Part shown: positions 1 to 6,784 of the stretch, piece after piece
Position numbering within the stretch: position 1 is the stretch's first letter
Layout of the letters: each line of letters begins with the position of its first letter
DNA from: an uncultured Methylococcaceae bacterium
Lineage (GTDB): Bacteria > Pseudomonadota > Gammaproteobacteria > Methylococcales > Methylomonadaceae
Reading direction: 5' to 3'
Assembly (NCBI GenBank): GCA_903939355.1
Contig: CAJAHC010000291.1
Location: 1-7,877 of the forward strand
DNA length: 7,877 nucleotides
Notes under the pieces: generated by a model
The model's database searches: none
Told to the model about the DNA's origin: nothing
What the model saw: the letters and a program-made list of their open reading frames with translations, nothing else
Translations under genes and position numbers: made by a program

Positions 1-34
1 ACGTGGTATCAAATACTCTACGTTCTTTATTCAT
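1..34 (-). CDS. Start of a minus-strand gene, possibly an IS3-family transposase OrfA (partial)
   Basis: Eleven open codons, MNKERRVFDTT, run from an ATG at 34 off the left edge of the window. A good Shine-Dalgarno sequence (GGGGA on the minus strand, complement of about 42-46) lies seven bases before the ATG, so the start is well supported. A basic opening followed by a phenylalanine is common in OrfA proteins of IS3 elements, which open with a helix-turn-helix DNA-binding domain. Eleven residues are too few to assign a family with certainty; the call depends mostly on the IS-like sequence upstream. Confidence 0.45.
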   Translation of the reverse strand, partial: MNKERRVFDTT

Positions 35-105
35 GATGATTTCCCCGTTTTGATTGATTGAGTATATCAACCTATCTGGGTGTCTGTTTTTATTAGACCA
101 CTACA
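1..105 (-). mobile_element. Probable end of an IS3-family insertion sequence (runs off the left edge)
   Basis: Read on the minus strand, this stretch begins TGTAGTGGTCTAAT at 105 and leads through about 70 bases to a well-placed ribosome binding site and an ATG at 34. The 5'-TG terminus, the short untranslated lead-in and an OrfA-like peptide start are all what an IS3-family left end looks like. The outer boundary at 105 is inferred from the TG terminus only. The other end and any target duplication lie outside the window, so the element cannot be confirmed here. It could instead be an ordinary divergent gene with its promoter region. Confidence 0.42.
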
Positions 106-191
106 ACTTTAGTGTTTGTTTAGCCAAAGTCCTCAACATAAGGATCTAGGGCTGGTACAGAATCTCTCAAATTCCTGAGTTGAGTTTCCCA

Positions 192-416
192 ATGAAAGCT
201 GAAGATCTACAAAAGTTAGTTACATTTGTCATGCCTTACGGTAAATATAAAGGGCGAGTTATTGCCGATTTACCAGGCCACTATCTTAATTGGTTTGCCA
301 GAGAAGGCTTTCCTCATAATGAGTTAGGTCAGTTATTAGCACTGATGCAGGAAATGGATCACAATGGATTAAAGCCACTACTCGATCCCATAAGAAAGAC
401 CACAAAAATACAATGA
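192..416 (+). CDS. DUF3820 family small protein (QSregVF_b-like)
   Basis: This 74-residue protein has the DUF3820 core MPYGKYKGR followed by DLPxxYLxWFxxxGFP and a helical tail (ELGQLLALMQEM). The Pfam label 'putative quorum-sensing-regulated virulence factor' is historical and no biochemical function is established. The MPYGKYKG motif resembles the C-terminal module of ExoX-type exonucleases, which hints at nucleic-acid binding; that is inference. I chose the ATG at 192 because it gives the usual family N-terminus, in which a short helix precedes MPYGKYKG. A TTG at 180 would add four residues (MSFP), and neither start has a strong ribosome binding site. A DEDDh exonuclease lies 137 bases downstream on the same strand. 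Confidence 0.85.
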   Translation: MKAEDLQKLVTFVMPYGKYKGRVIADLPGHYLNWFAREGFPHNELGQLLALMQEMDHNGLKPLLDPIRKTTKIQ

Positions 417-451
417 GAAGATCTGCTTACCAAAAGGAGTAAAAGTACTCG

Positions 452-469
452 AAATAGAACTCTATTTTT
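452..469 (+). terminator. Weak AT-rich hairpin with T run after the DUF3820 gene
   Basis: AAATAG (452-457) pairs with CTATTT (462-467) around an AACT loop, and the T's continue to 469. A second small inverted repeat, GAGTA/TACTC, sits just upstream at 437-450. The stem has only one G-C pair, so termination would be inefficient and partial read-through into the exonuclease gene is likely. Confidence 0.3.
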
Positions 470-523
470 GATGAAGGCTAGTTTTCGCTTATCGGTTAAG
501 CATCTAGTGCACAAGATAGAATA

Positions 524-561
524 GAGAGGTTTTGATGAAAGTACGCGTACCTCATGAATAA
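524..561 (+). promoter_or_regulatory. Short upstream reading frame with its own RBS, overlapping the exonuclease start
   Basis: The only good Shine-Dalgarno sequence before the exonuclease, GAGAGG at 524-529, is spaced for an ATG at 535, not for the exonuclease ATG at 554. The ATG at 535 opens an eight-codon frame, MKVRVPHE, ending in TAA at 559-561, five bases past the exonuclease ATG in another frame. This layout fits translation by termination and re-initiation. The frame also crosses a perfect 10-bp palindrome, GTACGCGTAC (541-550). It could be chance, with the exonuclease simply initiating weakly. Confidence 0.35.
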
Positions 562-1174
562 AATCGTTGTTATTGATTTTGAAACGACAGGGCTATCACC
601 CAATCTAGGTGATAGGGCGACTGAAGTTGCTGCCGTTATCATTGATGGCAATCAGATCGTCGGTAAATACCAGAGCCTTATGAATGCAGGCGTTGCGATT
701 CCCAGTTTTATTCAACAGTTAACGGGGATATCGATTGCTATGATTCGTAAAGCGCCACCTTGCCAAAAAGTCATGCGGGAGCTTGCTGATTTTATCGGCG
801 ACAACCCTCTTTTAGCCCATAACGCTGCTTTCGATACCAAGTTTCTTGATGCAGAGTGGTCTCGTATTCATTATCAGCGTCGGCAACCTTTTGCTTGTTC
901 TATGCTGTTAGCTCGACGTCTGTATCCACATTTTCCAGATCACAAGTTAGGCACTTTAGTACGGCATCTAAAATTACCTACTACCGGTGAATATCATCGC
1001 GCTTTAGCGGATGCTGAAATGACAGCAAGCTTAATCATTAAAATTAAACATGATCTTCAGAAAAAGTATAGTCTGTCGTCGGTGCCTCATGAAATGTTAT
1101 GCCTATTACAAAAAACACCGAAATCGGAAATAGATAGCGCTATTAAAAAGGTGCAAATTAAGTTTGGTTTATAG
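554..1174 (+). CDS. 3'-5' exonuclease, DEDDh (DnaQ/PolC epsilon-like) family
   Basis: This 206-residue protein is a DnaQ-fold exonuclease that removes nucleotides from 3' ends using two metal ions. All five catalytic residues are visible: D8 and E10 in DFETTG, D94 in LLAHNAAFDTKFL, and H148 and D153 in YHRALADAEMT. The exonuclease domain fills residues 1 to about 165. The remaining 40 residues are a lysine-rich tail with no recognised domain. The length fits free-standing exonucleases of this family rather than DnaQ (about 240, with a polymerase-binding tail). The ATG at 554 is the first possible start after an in-frame TGA at 536. It has no good ribosome binding site of its own and may depend on the short frame upstream. 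DNA or RNA as substrate cannot be decided from sequence. The DUF3820 gene precedes it, and the peptidase gene follows after 71 bases. Confidence 0.93.
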   Translation: MNKIVVIDFETTGLSPNLGDRATEVAAVIIDGNQIVGKYQSLMNAGVAIPSFIQQLTGISIAMIRKAPPCQKVMRELADFIGDNPLLAHNAAFDTKFLDAEWSRIHYQRRQPFACSMLLARRLYPHFPDHKLGTLVRHLKLPTTGEYHRALADAEMTASLIIKIKHDLQKKYSLSSVPHEMLCLLQKTPKSEIDSAIKKVQIKFGL

Positions 1175-1245
1175 CTTCTAACATAAAGAGTGCTTTAATT
1201 TCTTTAGGTGCACCGGATATTCCTGTCAATTATATTAATAAACGA

Positions 1246-2022
1246 ATGTATTTTTTTAAACGTCTACGTACACGCTACATTCTGCATCGTCATCCTATTT
1301 GTCATGAATTATGGGCACAAATAAGTAATAGTTTGGTTATTTTGCAGGGCATGACGGCTGTTGAAAAAGCACATTTGCGTGAACTCACCACATTATTTTT
1401 ACACCAAAAGAAATTCGTCGGCGCGCAAGATTTTCATCTCACAGACTATATGTGTGTTGTTATTGCAACTCAAGCTTGTTTACCAGTACTTAAACTTGGA
1501 ATGAGTTGTTTATCCGGTTGGCTAGAGGTCATTGTGTATCCAGATGCCTTCAGGATAACTCGGGATGTGACAGATGATTCTGGTGTTGTGCATCATCAAG
1601 AACAAACACTTATTGGTGAATCGTGGTCACGAGGTCCTTTGATATTATCTTGGCAGGATGTTGAAAAAGATATGTTTGGCAAGCGCCTTGGTTGCAACGT
1701 TGTGATTCATGAAATTGCCCATAAATTAGATGTACTGAATGGATCAGCTAATGGGTTTCCTCCATTACATACTGATATGGTAATAAAGGCATGGTCGGCA
1801 TCCTTAAGTACAGCGTATGAAAATTTAATAAGGCGTCTAAATCTGCATCACTCCAGTTGTATTAATGCTTATGCTGCCACTAATCCTGCTGAATTTTTCG
1901 CTGTTATTAGTGAATATTTCTTTTGTGCTCCAGAGGTACTACATACTAATTTTCCAGATATCTACAAACAGTTGCTACTTTATTATCGGCAAGATACCTT
2001 ATCTCGTCACTTGAATTTATAA
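1246..2022 (+). CDS. mtfA: MtfA-like zinc-dependent metallopeptidase (M90 family)
   Basis: The 258-residue product matches the length and layout of E. coli MtfA (265 residues), a cytosolic zinc peptidase that binds the Mlc repressor and affects glucose phosphotransferase expression. The HExxH motif is HEIAHKLD, giving zinc ligands H155 and H159 and catalytic E156. The third ligand is probably E216 in AATNPAEFFAVISEYFF, a strongly conserved MtfA block. Residues 77-101, LPVLKLG through EVIVYPDAF, and 131-136, PLILSW, are also family-typical. I see no signal peptide or membrane segment. The ATG at 1246 gives a normal N-terminus but has no clear ribosome binding site, and the frame is open upstream back to the end of the exonuclease gene with no better start. 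Whether it shares MtfA's role with Mlc here is unknown; some M90 members are annotated only as peptidases. Confidence 0.9.
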   Translation: MYFFKRLRTRYILHRHPICHELWAQISNSLVILQGMTAVEKAHLRELTTLFLHQKKFVGAQDFHLTDYMCVVIATQACLPVLKLGMSCLSGWLEVIVYPDAFRITRDVTDDSGVVHHQEQTLIGESWSRGPLILSWQDVEKDMFGKRLGCNVVIHEIAHKLDVLNGSANGFPPLHTDMVIKAWSASLSTAYENLIRRLNLHHSSCINAYAATNPAEFFAVISEYFFCAPEVLHTNFPDIYKQLLLYYRQDTLSRHLNL

Positions 2023-2063
2023 TTCAAGCTTCGAAAGCGACATAATCTGGCGTCGACCTCTTT

Positions 2064-2069
2064 TATAAT
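2064..2069 (+). promoter_or_regulatory. Candidate -10 element for sbcDC
   Basis: A perfect TATAAT sits 32 bases before the sbcD ATG, in the 79-base gap after the peptidase gene. No good -35 hexamer stands at the expected distance (2041-2046 reads CATAAT), so this is a plausible but unproven sigma-70 promoter. Transcription would start near 2076 and leave a leader of about 26 bases. Confidence 0.35.
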
Positions 2070-2101
2070 CAGTCCTAACGATTCTTAACTCAGTAATCAC
2101 T

Positions 2102-3247
2102 ATGAAATTTATACACACTTCTGATTGGCATATTGGGCGACAATTTCACAGCGTGTCTCTACTTGATGATCAACGCCATGTGCTGGATCAAATTGTTGCG
2201 CATATTAAAGACGAAGCGGTTGATGCGGTGATTATTGCCGGTGATATTTATGATCGCTCAGTGCCTCCCGCAGCAGCGGTTTGTTTATTAGATGATGTGT
2301 TAAACACGATTTTCTCTGAATTAGGCGTCCCCGTCATATTAATACCGGGCAATCATGATGGAGCCGAGCGCTTACGCTTTGGTTCAAACCAACTCAGCCA
2401 AGCTGGATTGCACATAATAGGTGACTTAGACCAAATCACTCAGCCAGTCGTTTTAAGCAAAAACGGTTGTGAAGTATCATTTTATGGCATTCCTTATAAC
2501 GACCCTGAATCGGTACGTAATCATTTTTCGGTTGATGTTTCTAGCCATGACCAAGCCCATCAATATTTAGTCGAACAAATTGATAGTGTTAAAGCCGCTA
2601 ACAACATTAATGTGTTAATTAGCCATTGTTTTATTGATGGCGCAGAAGAGTCTGAATCAGAAAGACCTTTATCCATTGGCGGTGCTGATAGGGTGAGTGT
2701 TGAGCCTTTTAAAACCTTTGATTATGTGGCGTTAGGACATTTACATAATCCGCAATATAAAGGTGAAGAGCATATTCGTTATTCAGGCTCTATTTTGAAA
2801 TATAGTTTTTCAGAGCAACGGCAACAGAAAGGCGTGACGCTTGTTGAAATGCAGGCTGATGGTCTTAAATCGACTAAGCATTTACCCTTAAAGCCACTAA
2901 GAGACATGCGAATTTTAGAAGGGGAACTCGAAGACCTTCTAAAACAAGGTCTAACTGATCCTAATAACCACGATTATTTATTGATTAGATTAACCGACCA
3001 AAATGCCATTCTTGAACCTATGGCTAAATTAAGACAAGTTTACGAGAATGTACTGCACATAGAAAAAACTTGGCTACAAGAATCTGGAGATCTTCAAGTT
3101 AATCGAGACAAACTTAAGCGCGGCGAACTTGAGATGTTTCAAGATTTCTTTAAGCAGGTTTCTAATCAAGAATTAAGCCCTGAGCAATACCAAGCCATAG
3201 CAAACATTATCACCAATATCAGCACTCATGAAGGTGGACTAGCATGA
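2102..3247 (+). CDS. sbcD: Exonuclease subunit SbcD (Mre11-type nuclease)
   Basis: SbcD is the nuclease of the SbcCD complex. It degrades double-stranded ends 3' to 5' and opens hairpins and protein-blocked ends. The 381-residue length is close to E. coli SbcD (400). The calcineurin-like metallophosphoesterase motifs are complete: D8 and H10 in SDWHIG, D48 in GDIYDR, N84 and H85 in GNHD, H175 in ISHCF, and H213 and H215 in GHLH. These hold the two manganese ions and the catalytic histidine. The C-terminal part (about 260-381) is the capping and SbcC-binding region, with a helical end. The ATG at 2102 gives the canonical MKFIHTSDWH start. Its stop overlaps the sbcC start as ATGA, a sign of translational coupling and equal expression of the two subunits. 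Confidence 0.98.
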   Translation: MKFIHTSDWHIGRQFHSVSLLDDQRHVLDQIVAHIKDEAVDAVIIAGDIYDRSVPPAAAVCLLDDVLNTIFSELGVPVILIPGNHDGAERLRFGSNQLSQAGLHIIGDLDQITQPVVLSKNGCEVSFYGIPYNDPESVRNHFSVDVSSHDQAHQYLVEQIDSVKAANNINVLISHCFIDGAEESESERPLSIGGADRVSVEPFKTFDYVALGHLHNPQYKGEEHIRYSGSILKYSFSEQRQQKGVTLVEMQADGLKSTKHLPLKPLRDMRILEGELEDLLKQGLTDPNNHDYLLIRLTDQNAILEPMAKLRQVYENVLHIEKTWLQESGDLQVNRDKLKRGELEMFQDFFKQVSNQELSPEQYQAIANIITNISTHEGGLA

Positions 3248-6200
3248 AACCTTTAAAGCTTATTTTGCAGGCATTTGGTCCCTTCGTAAAAACTGAACAG
3301 ATCGATTTTAGCGCTTTAGGCTCCAATCCTTTGTTTTTGATTAATGGCCCGACCGGCGCGGGTAAAAGCTCAATATTAGATAGTATTTGTTTTGCTTTAT
3401 TTGGACAAACCACTGGTGCAGAGCGCGAAGGTTCACAAATGCGTTGTGATAATGCCGCCGCAGATTTGCTAACTGAAGTAATTTTAGATTTTTCTTTGGG
3501 TAGTAAAAGCTATCGAATCAGAAGGATGCCAACCCAAGAGCGCCCAAAAACGAAAGGTGAGGGCACTACAAATCAATTAGCTGAAGCGCAACTTTGGTTA
3601 CTTGATGGTTCTGTTGATGGCGAGTTGCTAGTCCCTAAAAAAGTGAATGAAGCAACCGCTAAAATCACGGAATTACTGGGTTTGAGTGTTGAGCAATTTA
3701 GACAAGTGATAGTCTTACCCCAAGGTAAATTTCGTGACTTACTGATGGCTAATTCAAAAGATCGGGAAACTATCTTTAGCCAACTGTTTCAAACGCAGGT
3801 TTACAAAAACATCGAAGATCAATTAGAAATCCAATCTGCTGACATTAGAAAAGCGGTGGCTAATAATAATCAACAAATTATTGGCATACTACAAACGGCA
3901 ACAGTCAGTTCTGAACTAGAACTGGATGAGGCATTTTTACAATTAGCGCCTCAATTAAGTGATGCTGCCGAGCATAAAACTAATGCCCAACAAGCTCAAA
4001 CACTGGCCACCCTTAACAAGCAACAAGCAGATGCCCTACAAAAAAGCTTTGATGAGCTCAGTAAAAAAGAACTTGAGTTAGTCGTTAAACAAGCGTTAGA
4101 GCCCGATATTTCAAAGCATCAAAATAGTCTTAATGACGCTATTAATGCTGAAAAAATCCATCCTATTTTTAAAAGTCACGTAGAAAAACACGACGCATTA
4201 ACCACTTTAATGCAACAAGTAACAAAGAGTTCTAGCGCCTGTGAAACCGCTATTACAGAGAAAACAGCGGCTGATACTGTATTGAAAACAGCAGGCCTAG
4301 AGGCTCTAAAAATCAGCGGCTTATACGAGCAGCAATTTAAACTCAATCAATTTAAAGTACAGGTCATTCAGCTTGAAAGTGCCCGCATAGTTTATGCAGT
4401 TCAACAAACTACTGCACAAAACAGTCAGGCCAAACTTGATAAAGAAGTAAACACTCAACAGCAGTTAAGCATCGAGCTTGAAGAAAAAGAGCGTTTAAAT
4501 AGCGTTTTGACTGCGGATTTAAAAAATCTAGCTCATCAACAGATAGCCTTGGCTGAGCTGTGCCTTAAACTTGAAAATCGTAGCCTATTAGAAAATCTAC
4601 GCAGTCAAAAGCAAGGACTAGAAAAAAACGCCGCTAGTCTTTTAAGCCTATTTTCGACTAAACAAACACAATTTGAAGTTAGCCACGTAAATGCCAGTCG
4701 AACAGAGTTGGATTGGCATTTGGGTCAAGCGGCTTTATTAGCCACTACACTCGAAGTAGGGCAGCCTTGCTTAGTTTGCGGCAGCAAAGAACACCCTGAT
4801 CCAGCACACGCAAAAGACGAGGTTTCTCTAGTAACAAAACAACAGTTGGATGATGCGCGTGCTACAGAAGATCGAGCGCGAGTTGCTATGCAAAAAGCTG
4901 AGCTTGATTTAAATAGCACCCGCAATGACGTTACTGCCAAGCAAAGGGAAATCACTGCGCTTGAGGAAACTTTAAAAGACGTTGCTGAACAAAGCCTAGT
5001 GCTTATTACACAAATATTTAAAACAACTGAAACAGATGTAAAAAGATTACTTCAAGTACAAAAAGATCACGAAGCGCTTTTACTCAGCATGAGTGACATT
5101 AAAAATAACTTAGCCGCCATTGCCGCTAGCATTTCAACAGTGCAGTTTAGTGCTAATGCGGATAATACGGCGTTAATACAACTCGGTGCAGAAGTGACGC
5201 AAATTGAAAGCCAAATTCCGGAAGAATATCGAGATGCCAACAAATTAGCGCATGAACTGTCAGTCATTGAATCAACGAGCAGTCAGTTGACCAAAGCATT
5301 AACGTTTGCCCAAGAGAATTTTGATTTAAAACGCTCAAGCCAAGATACCTTAACAGCAAAACATGAGCAATTGCAGGTTCAACAACAAGCATTGCAAAGT
5401 GAAAATACAACGACAACCTTAATCTGGAATAACGCCCTAAAAGACAGTCCGTTTGCTGATGTTAAAGCCTTTCAAAATGCACTGTTATCAGAGGCTGATC
5501 AACAAGCGCTTAAAAATAAAATTGACACCTTCCGTACCGATTTGAGTGTTCTAAAAGGCATTGTGCAACAACTTAAAGCAGATCTTGCTACACAGGCTTT
5601 GCCGGATTTAATCAAGCTAGAGCAAGAGTTAAACAATAAAACTGCCGAATTTAAGTTAGTCGATGCAGCCTGGCGAAAAATTGAAGAACGTAATAATCTT
5701 CTCATTAATATTAAAGCGCAATTAAATCAGATTCGTATAAAAACCGTTGAGCTTGAAGCACAGTATCAGATATTCGGCACGTTAAGTGATGTGGCCAATG
5801 GCACCTCGGGTAAGCGCATAAGTCTACAACGCTTTGTCTTAAGTGTATTACTTGATGACGTACTGATTCAGGCCTCACAACGCTTGCACATTATGAGTAA
5901 AGGTCGCTACCGATTACTGCGTAAAATAGATCCCATCGGTGGCAACGCAGCAGCTGGCTTAGATTTAGAAGTTGAAGATAATTACACAGACAAAACACGC
6001 TCAGTCGCTACGCTTTCCGATGGTGAATCGTTTATGGCCGCTTTATCATTAGCCTTAGGTTTATCAGATGTCGTACAGGCATACGCCGGTGGCATCAAGC
6101 TAGATACCTTATTTATTGATGAAGGTTTTGGTAGTCTTGATCCTGAATCCTTAGACTTAGCCATAAAGACGTTAATAGATCTTCAATCCAGTGGCCGCAT

Positions 6201-6318
6201 GATTGGCATTATTTCTCATGTGACCAAATTAAAAGAACAAATGGCTCTACGTATTGATGTTAAAAGCAGCAGAGAAGGGAGTTCTATTACCACTGTAAGC
6301 CATGATTTATTGGGTTGA
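3244..6318 (+). CDS. sbcC: Exonuclease subunit SbcC (Rad50-type SMC ATPase)
   Basis: SbcC is the ATPase and DNA-tethering arm of SbcCD. Its 1024 residues show the Rad50 plan: N-terminal ATPase half with Walker A GPTGAGKSS (35-43) and Q-loop around Q160 (LPQGKF), then long Gln/Glu/Lys/Leu-rich coiled coils (about 180-490 and 520-850). Between these is the zinc hook C509-L-V-C512 exactly midway, followed by the C-terminal ATPase half. That half has the signature LSDGES (924-929), Walker B LFIDE (D959, E960), D-loop SLD (964-966) and H-loop H992. An AAGGTGG ribosome binding site inside the sbcD end serves the ATG at 3244. One oddity: the signature motif has D926 where LSGGE is usual. The last codons overlap the start of a broken DUF5615 gene, so the C-terminus could have been altered there, although it reads naturally. 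Confidence 0.98.
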   Translation: MKPLKLILQAFGPFVKTEQIDFSALGSNPLFLINGPTGAGKSSILDSICFALFGQTTGAEREGSQMRCDNAAADLLTEVILDFSLGSKSYRIRRMPTQERPKTKGEGTTNQLAEAQLWLLDGSVDGELLVPKKVNEATAKITELLGLSVEQFRQVIVLPQGKFRDLLMANSKDRETIFSQLFQTQVYKNIEDQLEIQSADIRKAVANNNQQIIGILQTATVSSELELDEAFLQLAPQLSDAAEHKTNAQQAQTLATLNKQQADALQKSFDELSKKELELVVKQALEPDISKHQNSLNDAINAEKIHPIFKSHVEKHDALTTLMQQVTKSSSACETAITEKTAADTVLKTAGLEALKISGLYEQQFKLNQFKVQVIQLESARIVYAVQQTTAQNSQAKLDKEVNTQQQLSIELEEKERLNSVLTADLKNLAHQQIALAELCLKLENRSLLENLRSQKQGLEKNAASLLSLFSTKQTQFEVSHVNASRTELDWHLGQAALLATTLEVGQPCLVCGSKEHPDPAHAKDEVSLVTKQQLDDARATEDRARVAMQKAELDLNSTRNDVTAKQREITALEETLKDVAEQSLVLITQIFKTTETDVKRLLQVQKDHEALLLSMSDIKNNLAAIAASISTVQFSANADNTALIQLGAEVTQIESQIPEEYRDANKLAHELSVIESTSSQLTKALTFAQENFDLKRSSQDTLTAKHEQLQVQQQALQSENTTTTLIWNNALKDSPFADVKAFQNALLSEADQQALKNKIDTFRTDLSVLKGIVQQLKADLATQALPDLIKLEQELNNKTAEFKLVDAAWRKIEERNNLLINIKAQLNQIRIKTVELEAQYQIFGTLSDVANGTSGKRISLQRFVLSVLLDDVLIQASQRLHIMSKGRYRLLRKIDPIGGNAAAGLDLEVEDNYTDKTRSVATLSDGESFMAALSLALGLSDVVQAYAGGIKLDTLFIDEGFGSLDPESLDLAIKTLIDLQSSGRMIGIISHVTKLKEQMALRIDVKSSREGSSITTVSHDLLG

Positions 6319-6549
6319 TGCCCAACACTTCCACCCCAGCTAGCAAAGTGGCTGTCACATACATTTAAATTTGAAGCTTATGCATTGCGTGATTTAAATT
6401 TATGTGACGCGGGAGATGCAGAGGTTTTTGAAAAAGCCCGTCAAGATGGCATTGTTATTATCAGAAATTGTTTGGAGGGTAATTACTATATTGATCGAAA
6501 AACAAGTCGTGATATATTGGTGAAAAGAATTAAAAACTGCATACAGTGA
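6302..6549 (+). pseudogene. Frameshifted, truncated DUF5615 PIN-like protein gene
   Basis: An ATG at 6302, inside the sbcC end, opens MIYWVDAQ, the standard DUF5615 N-terminus. The frame then goes to a TAG at 6341. From 6328 a different frame continues the same protein: LPPQLAKWLSHTFKFEAY, ALRDLNLCDAGD, AEVFEKARQDGIVII, ending at TGA 6547-6549. Removing two bases (CA, about 6326-6327) would join the halves perfectly, so a 2-base insertion is the likely lesion. After VII the usual TKDSDF acidic motif is absent; the tail NCLEGNYYIDRK to the stop does not match what I know of the family, suggesting an internal deletion or fusion as well. DUF5615 proteins are PIN-fold, Mut7-C-like putative ribonuclease toxins, often paired with a DUF433 antitoxin. 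No antitoxin gene is visible here. A programmed frameshift is possible but there is no slippery sequence. Confidence 0.8.
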
Positions 6550-6552
6550 TTA

Positions 6553-6577
6553 TTTATTAATTATGAATATTAATAAA
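6553..6577. repeat. AT-only inverted repeat just after the DUF5615 pseudogene
   Basis: TTTATTAAT (6553-6561) and ATTAATAAA (6569-6577) form a perfect 9-bp inverted repeat around a 7-base loop. It starts four bases after the pseudogene stop. With no G-C pairs it would be a poor terminator; an operator or a leftover of the pseudogene's own 3' end are equally possible. Confidence 0.5.
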
Positions 6578-6605
6578 AGAAGCTGATGGGCTCTCCATGA
6601 GACTT

Positions 6606-6638
6606 TAAGAGATCTTATATGTTTCTTCTAAACATATA
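6606..6638. repeat. Two abutting palindromes upstream of the zeta-like module
   Basis: TAAGA-GA-TCTTA (6606-6617) is directly joined to a second inverted repeat, TATATGTTT (6616-6624) and AAACATATA (6630-6638), which has nine perfect base pairs and a 5-base loop. They lie about 150-180 bases before the toxin-like gene. The gene-free spacer 6550-6784 also contains AACGAG/CTCGTT (6664-6669 and 6695-6700), and a possible but weak promoter with TTGATA at 6748-6753 and GAATAT at 6771-6776. Function is unknown; binding sites for an autoregulating antitoxin would fit this position. Confidence 0.45.
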
Positions 6639-6784
6639 TTAAATTCACTAGGCTGAAGTATAAAACGAGCCAACCCCCGCTACGCAGAGACAAACTCGTT
6701 AGGTAATTTCATACGGCTAGGCAGGCTAAAAGTAGAGTATGTAACGTTTGATAAAGCCTTTTTTATTCAAGAATATGGACAATT

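Noticed and set aside
180..191. TTG start for the DUF3820 gene
   Set aside because: It adds only MSFP, has no ribosome binding site, and the ATG at 192 gives the usual family N-terminus.
4725..5705. Several minus-strand frames inside sbcC
   Set aside because: Their products are serine-, cysteine- and leucine-rich, as expected from reading coiled-coil codons backwards, and sbcC is intact throughout.
6662..6704. Integron attC-like site (AGCCAAC ... GTTAGGT) before the zeta-like module
   Set aside because: GTTAGGT fits the GTTRRRY core, but the left core has a mismatch, the whole is only about 37 bases, and no inner stem pairs as attC requires. No matching site follows the module: the tail after the 7492-7537 hairpin has GTTGAAG, which fails the core.
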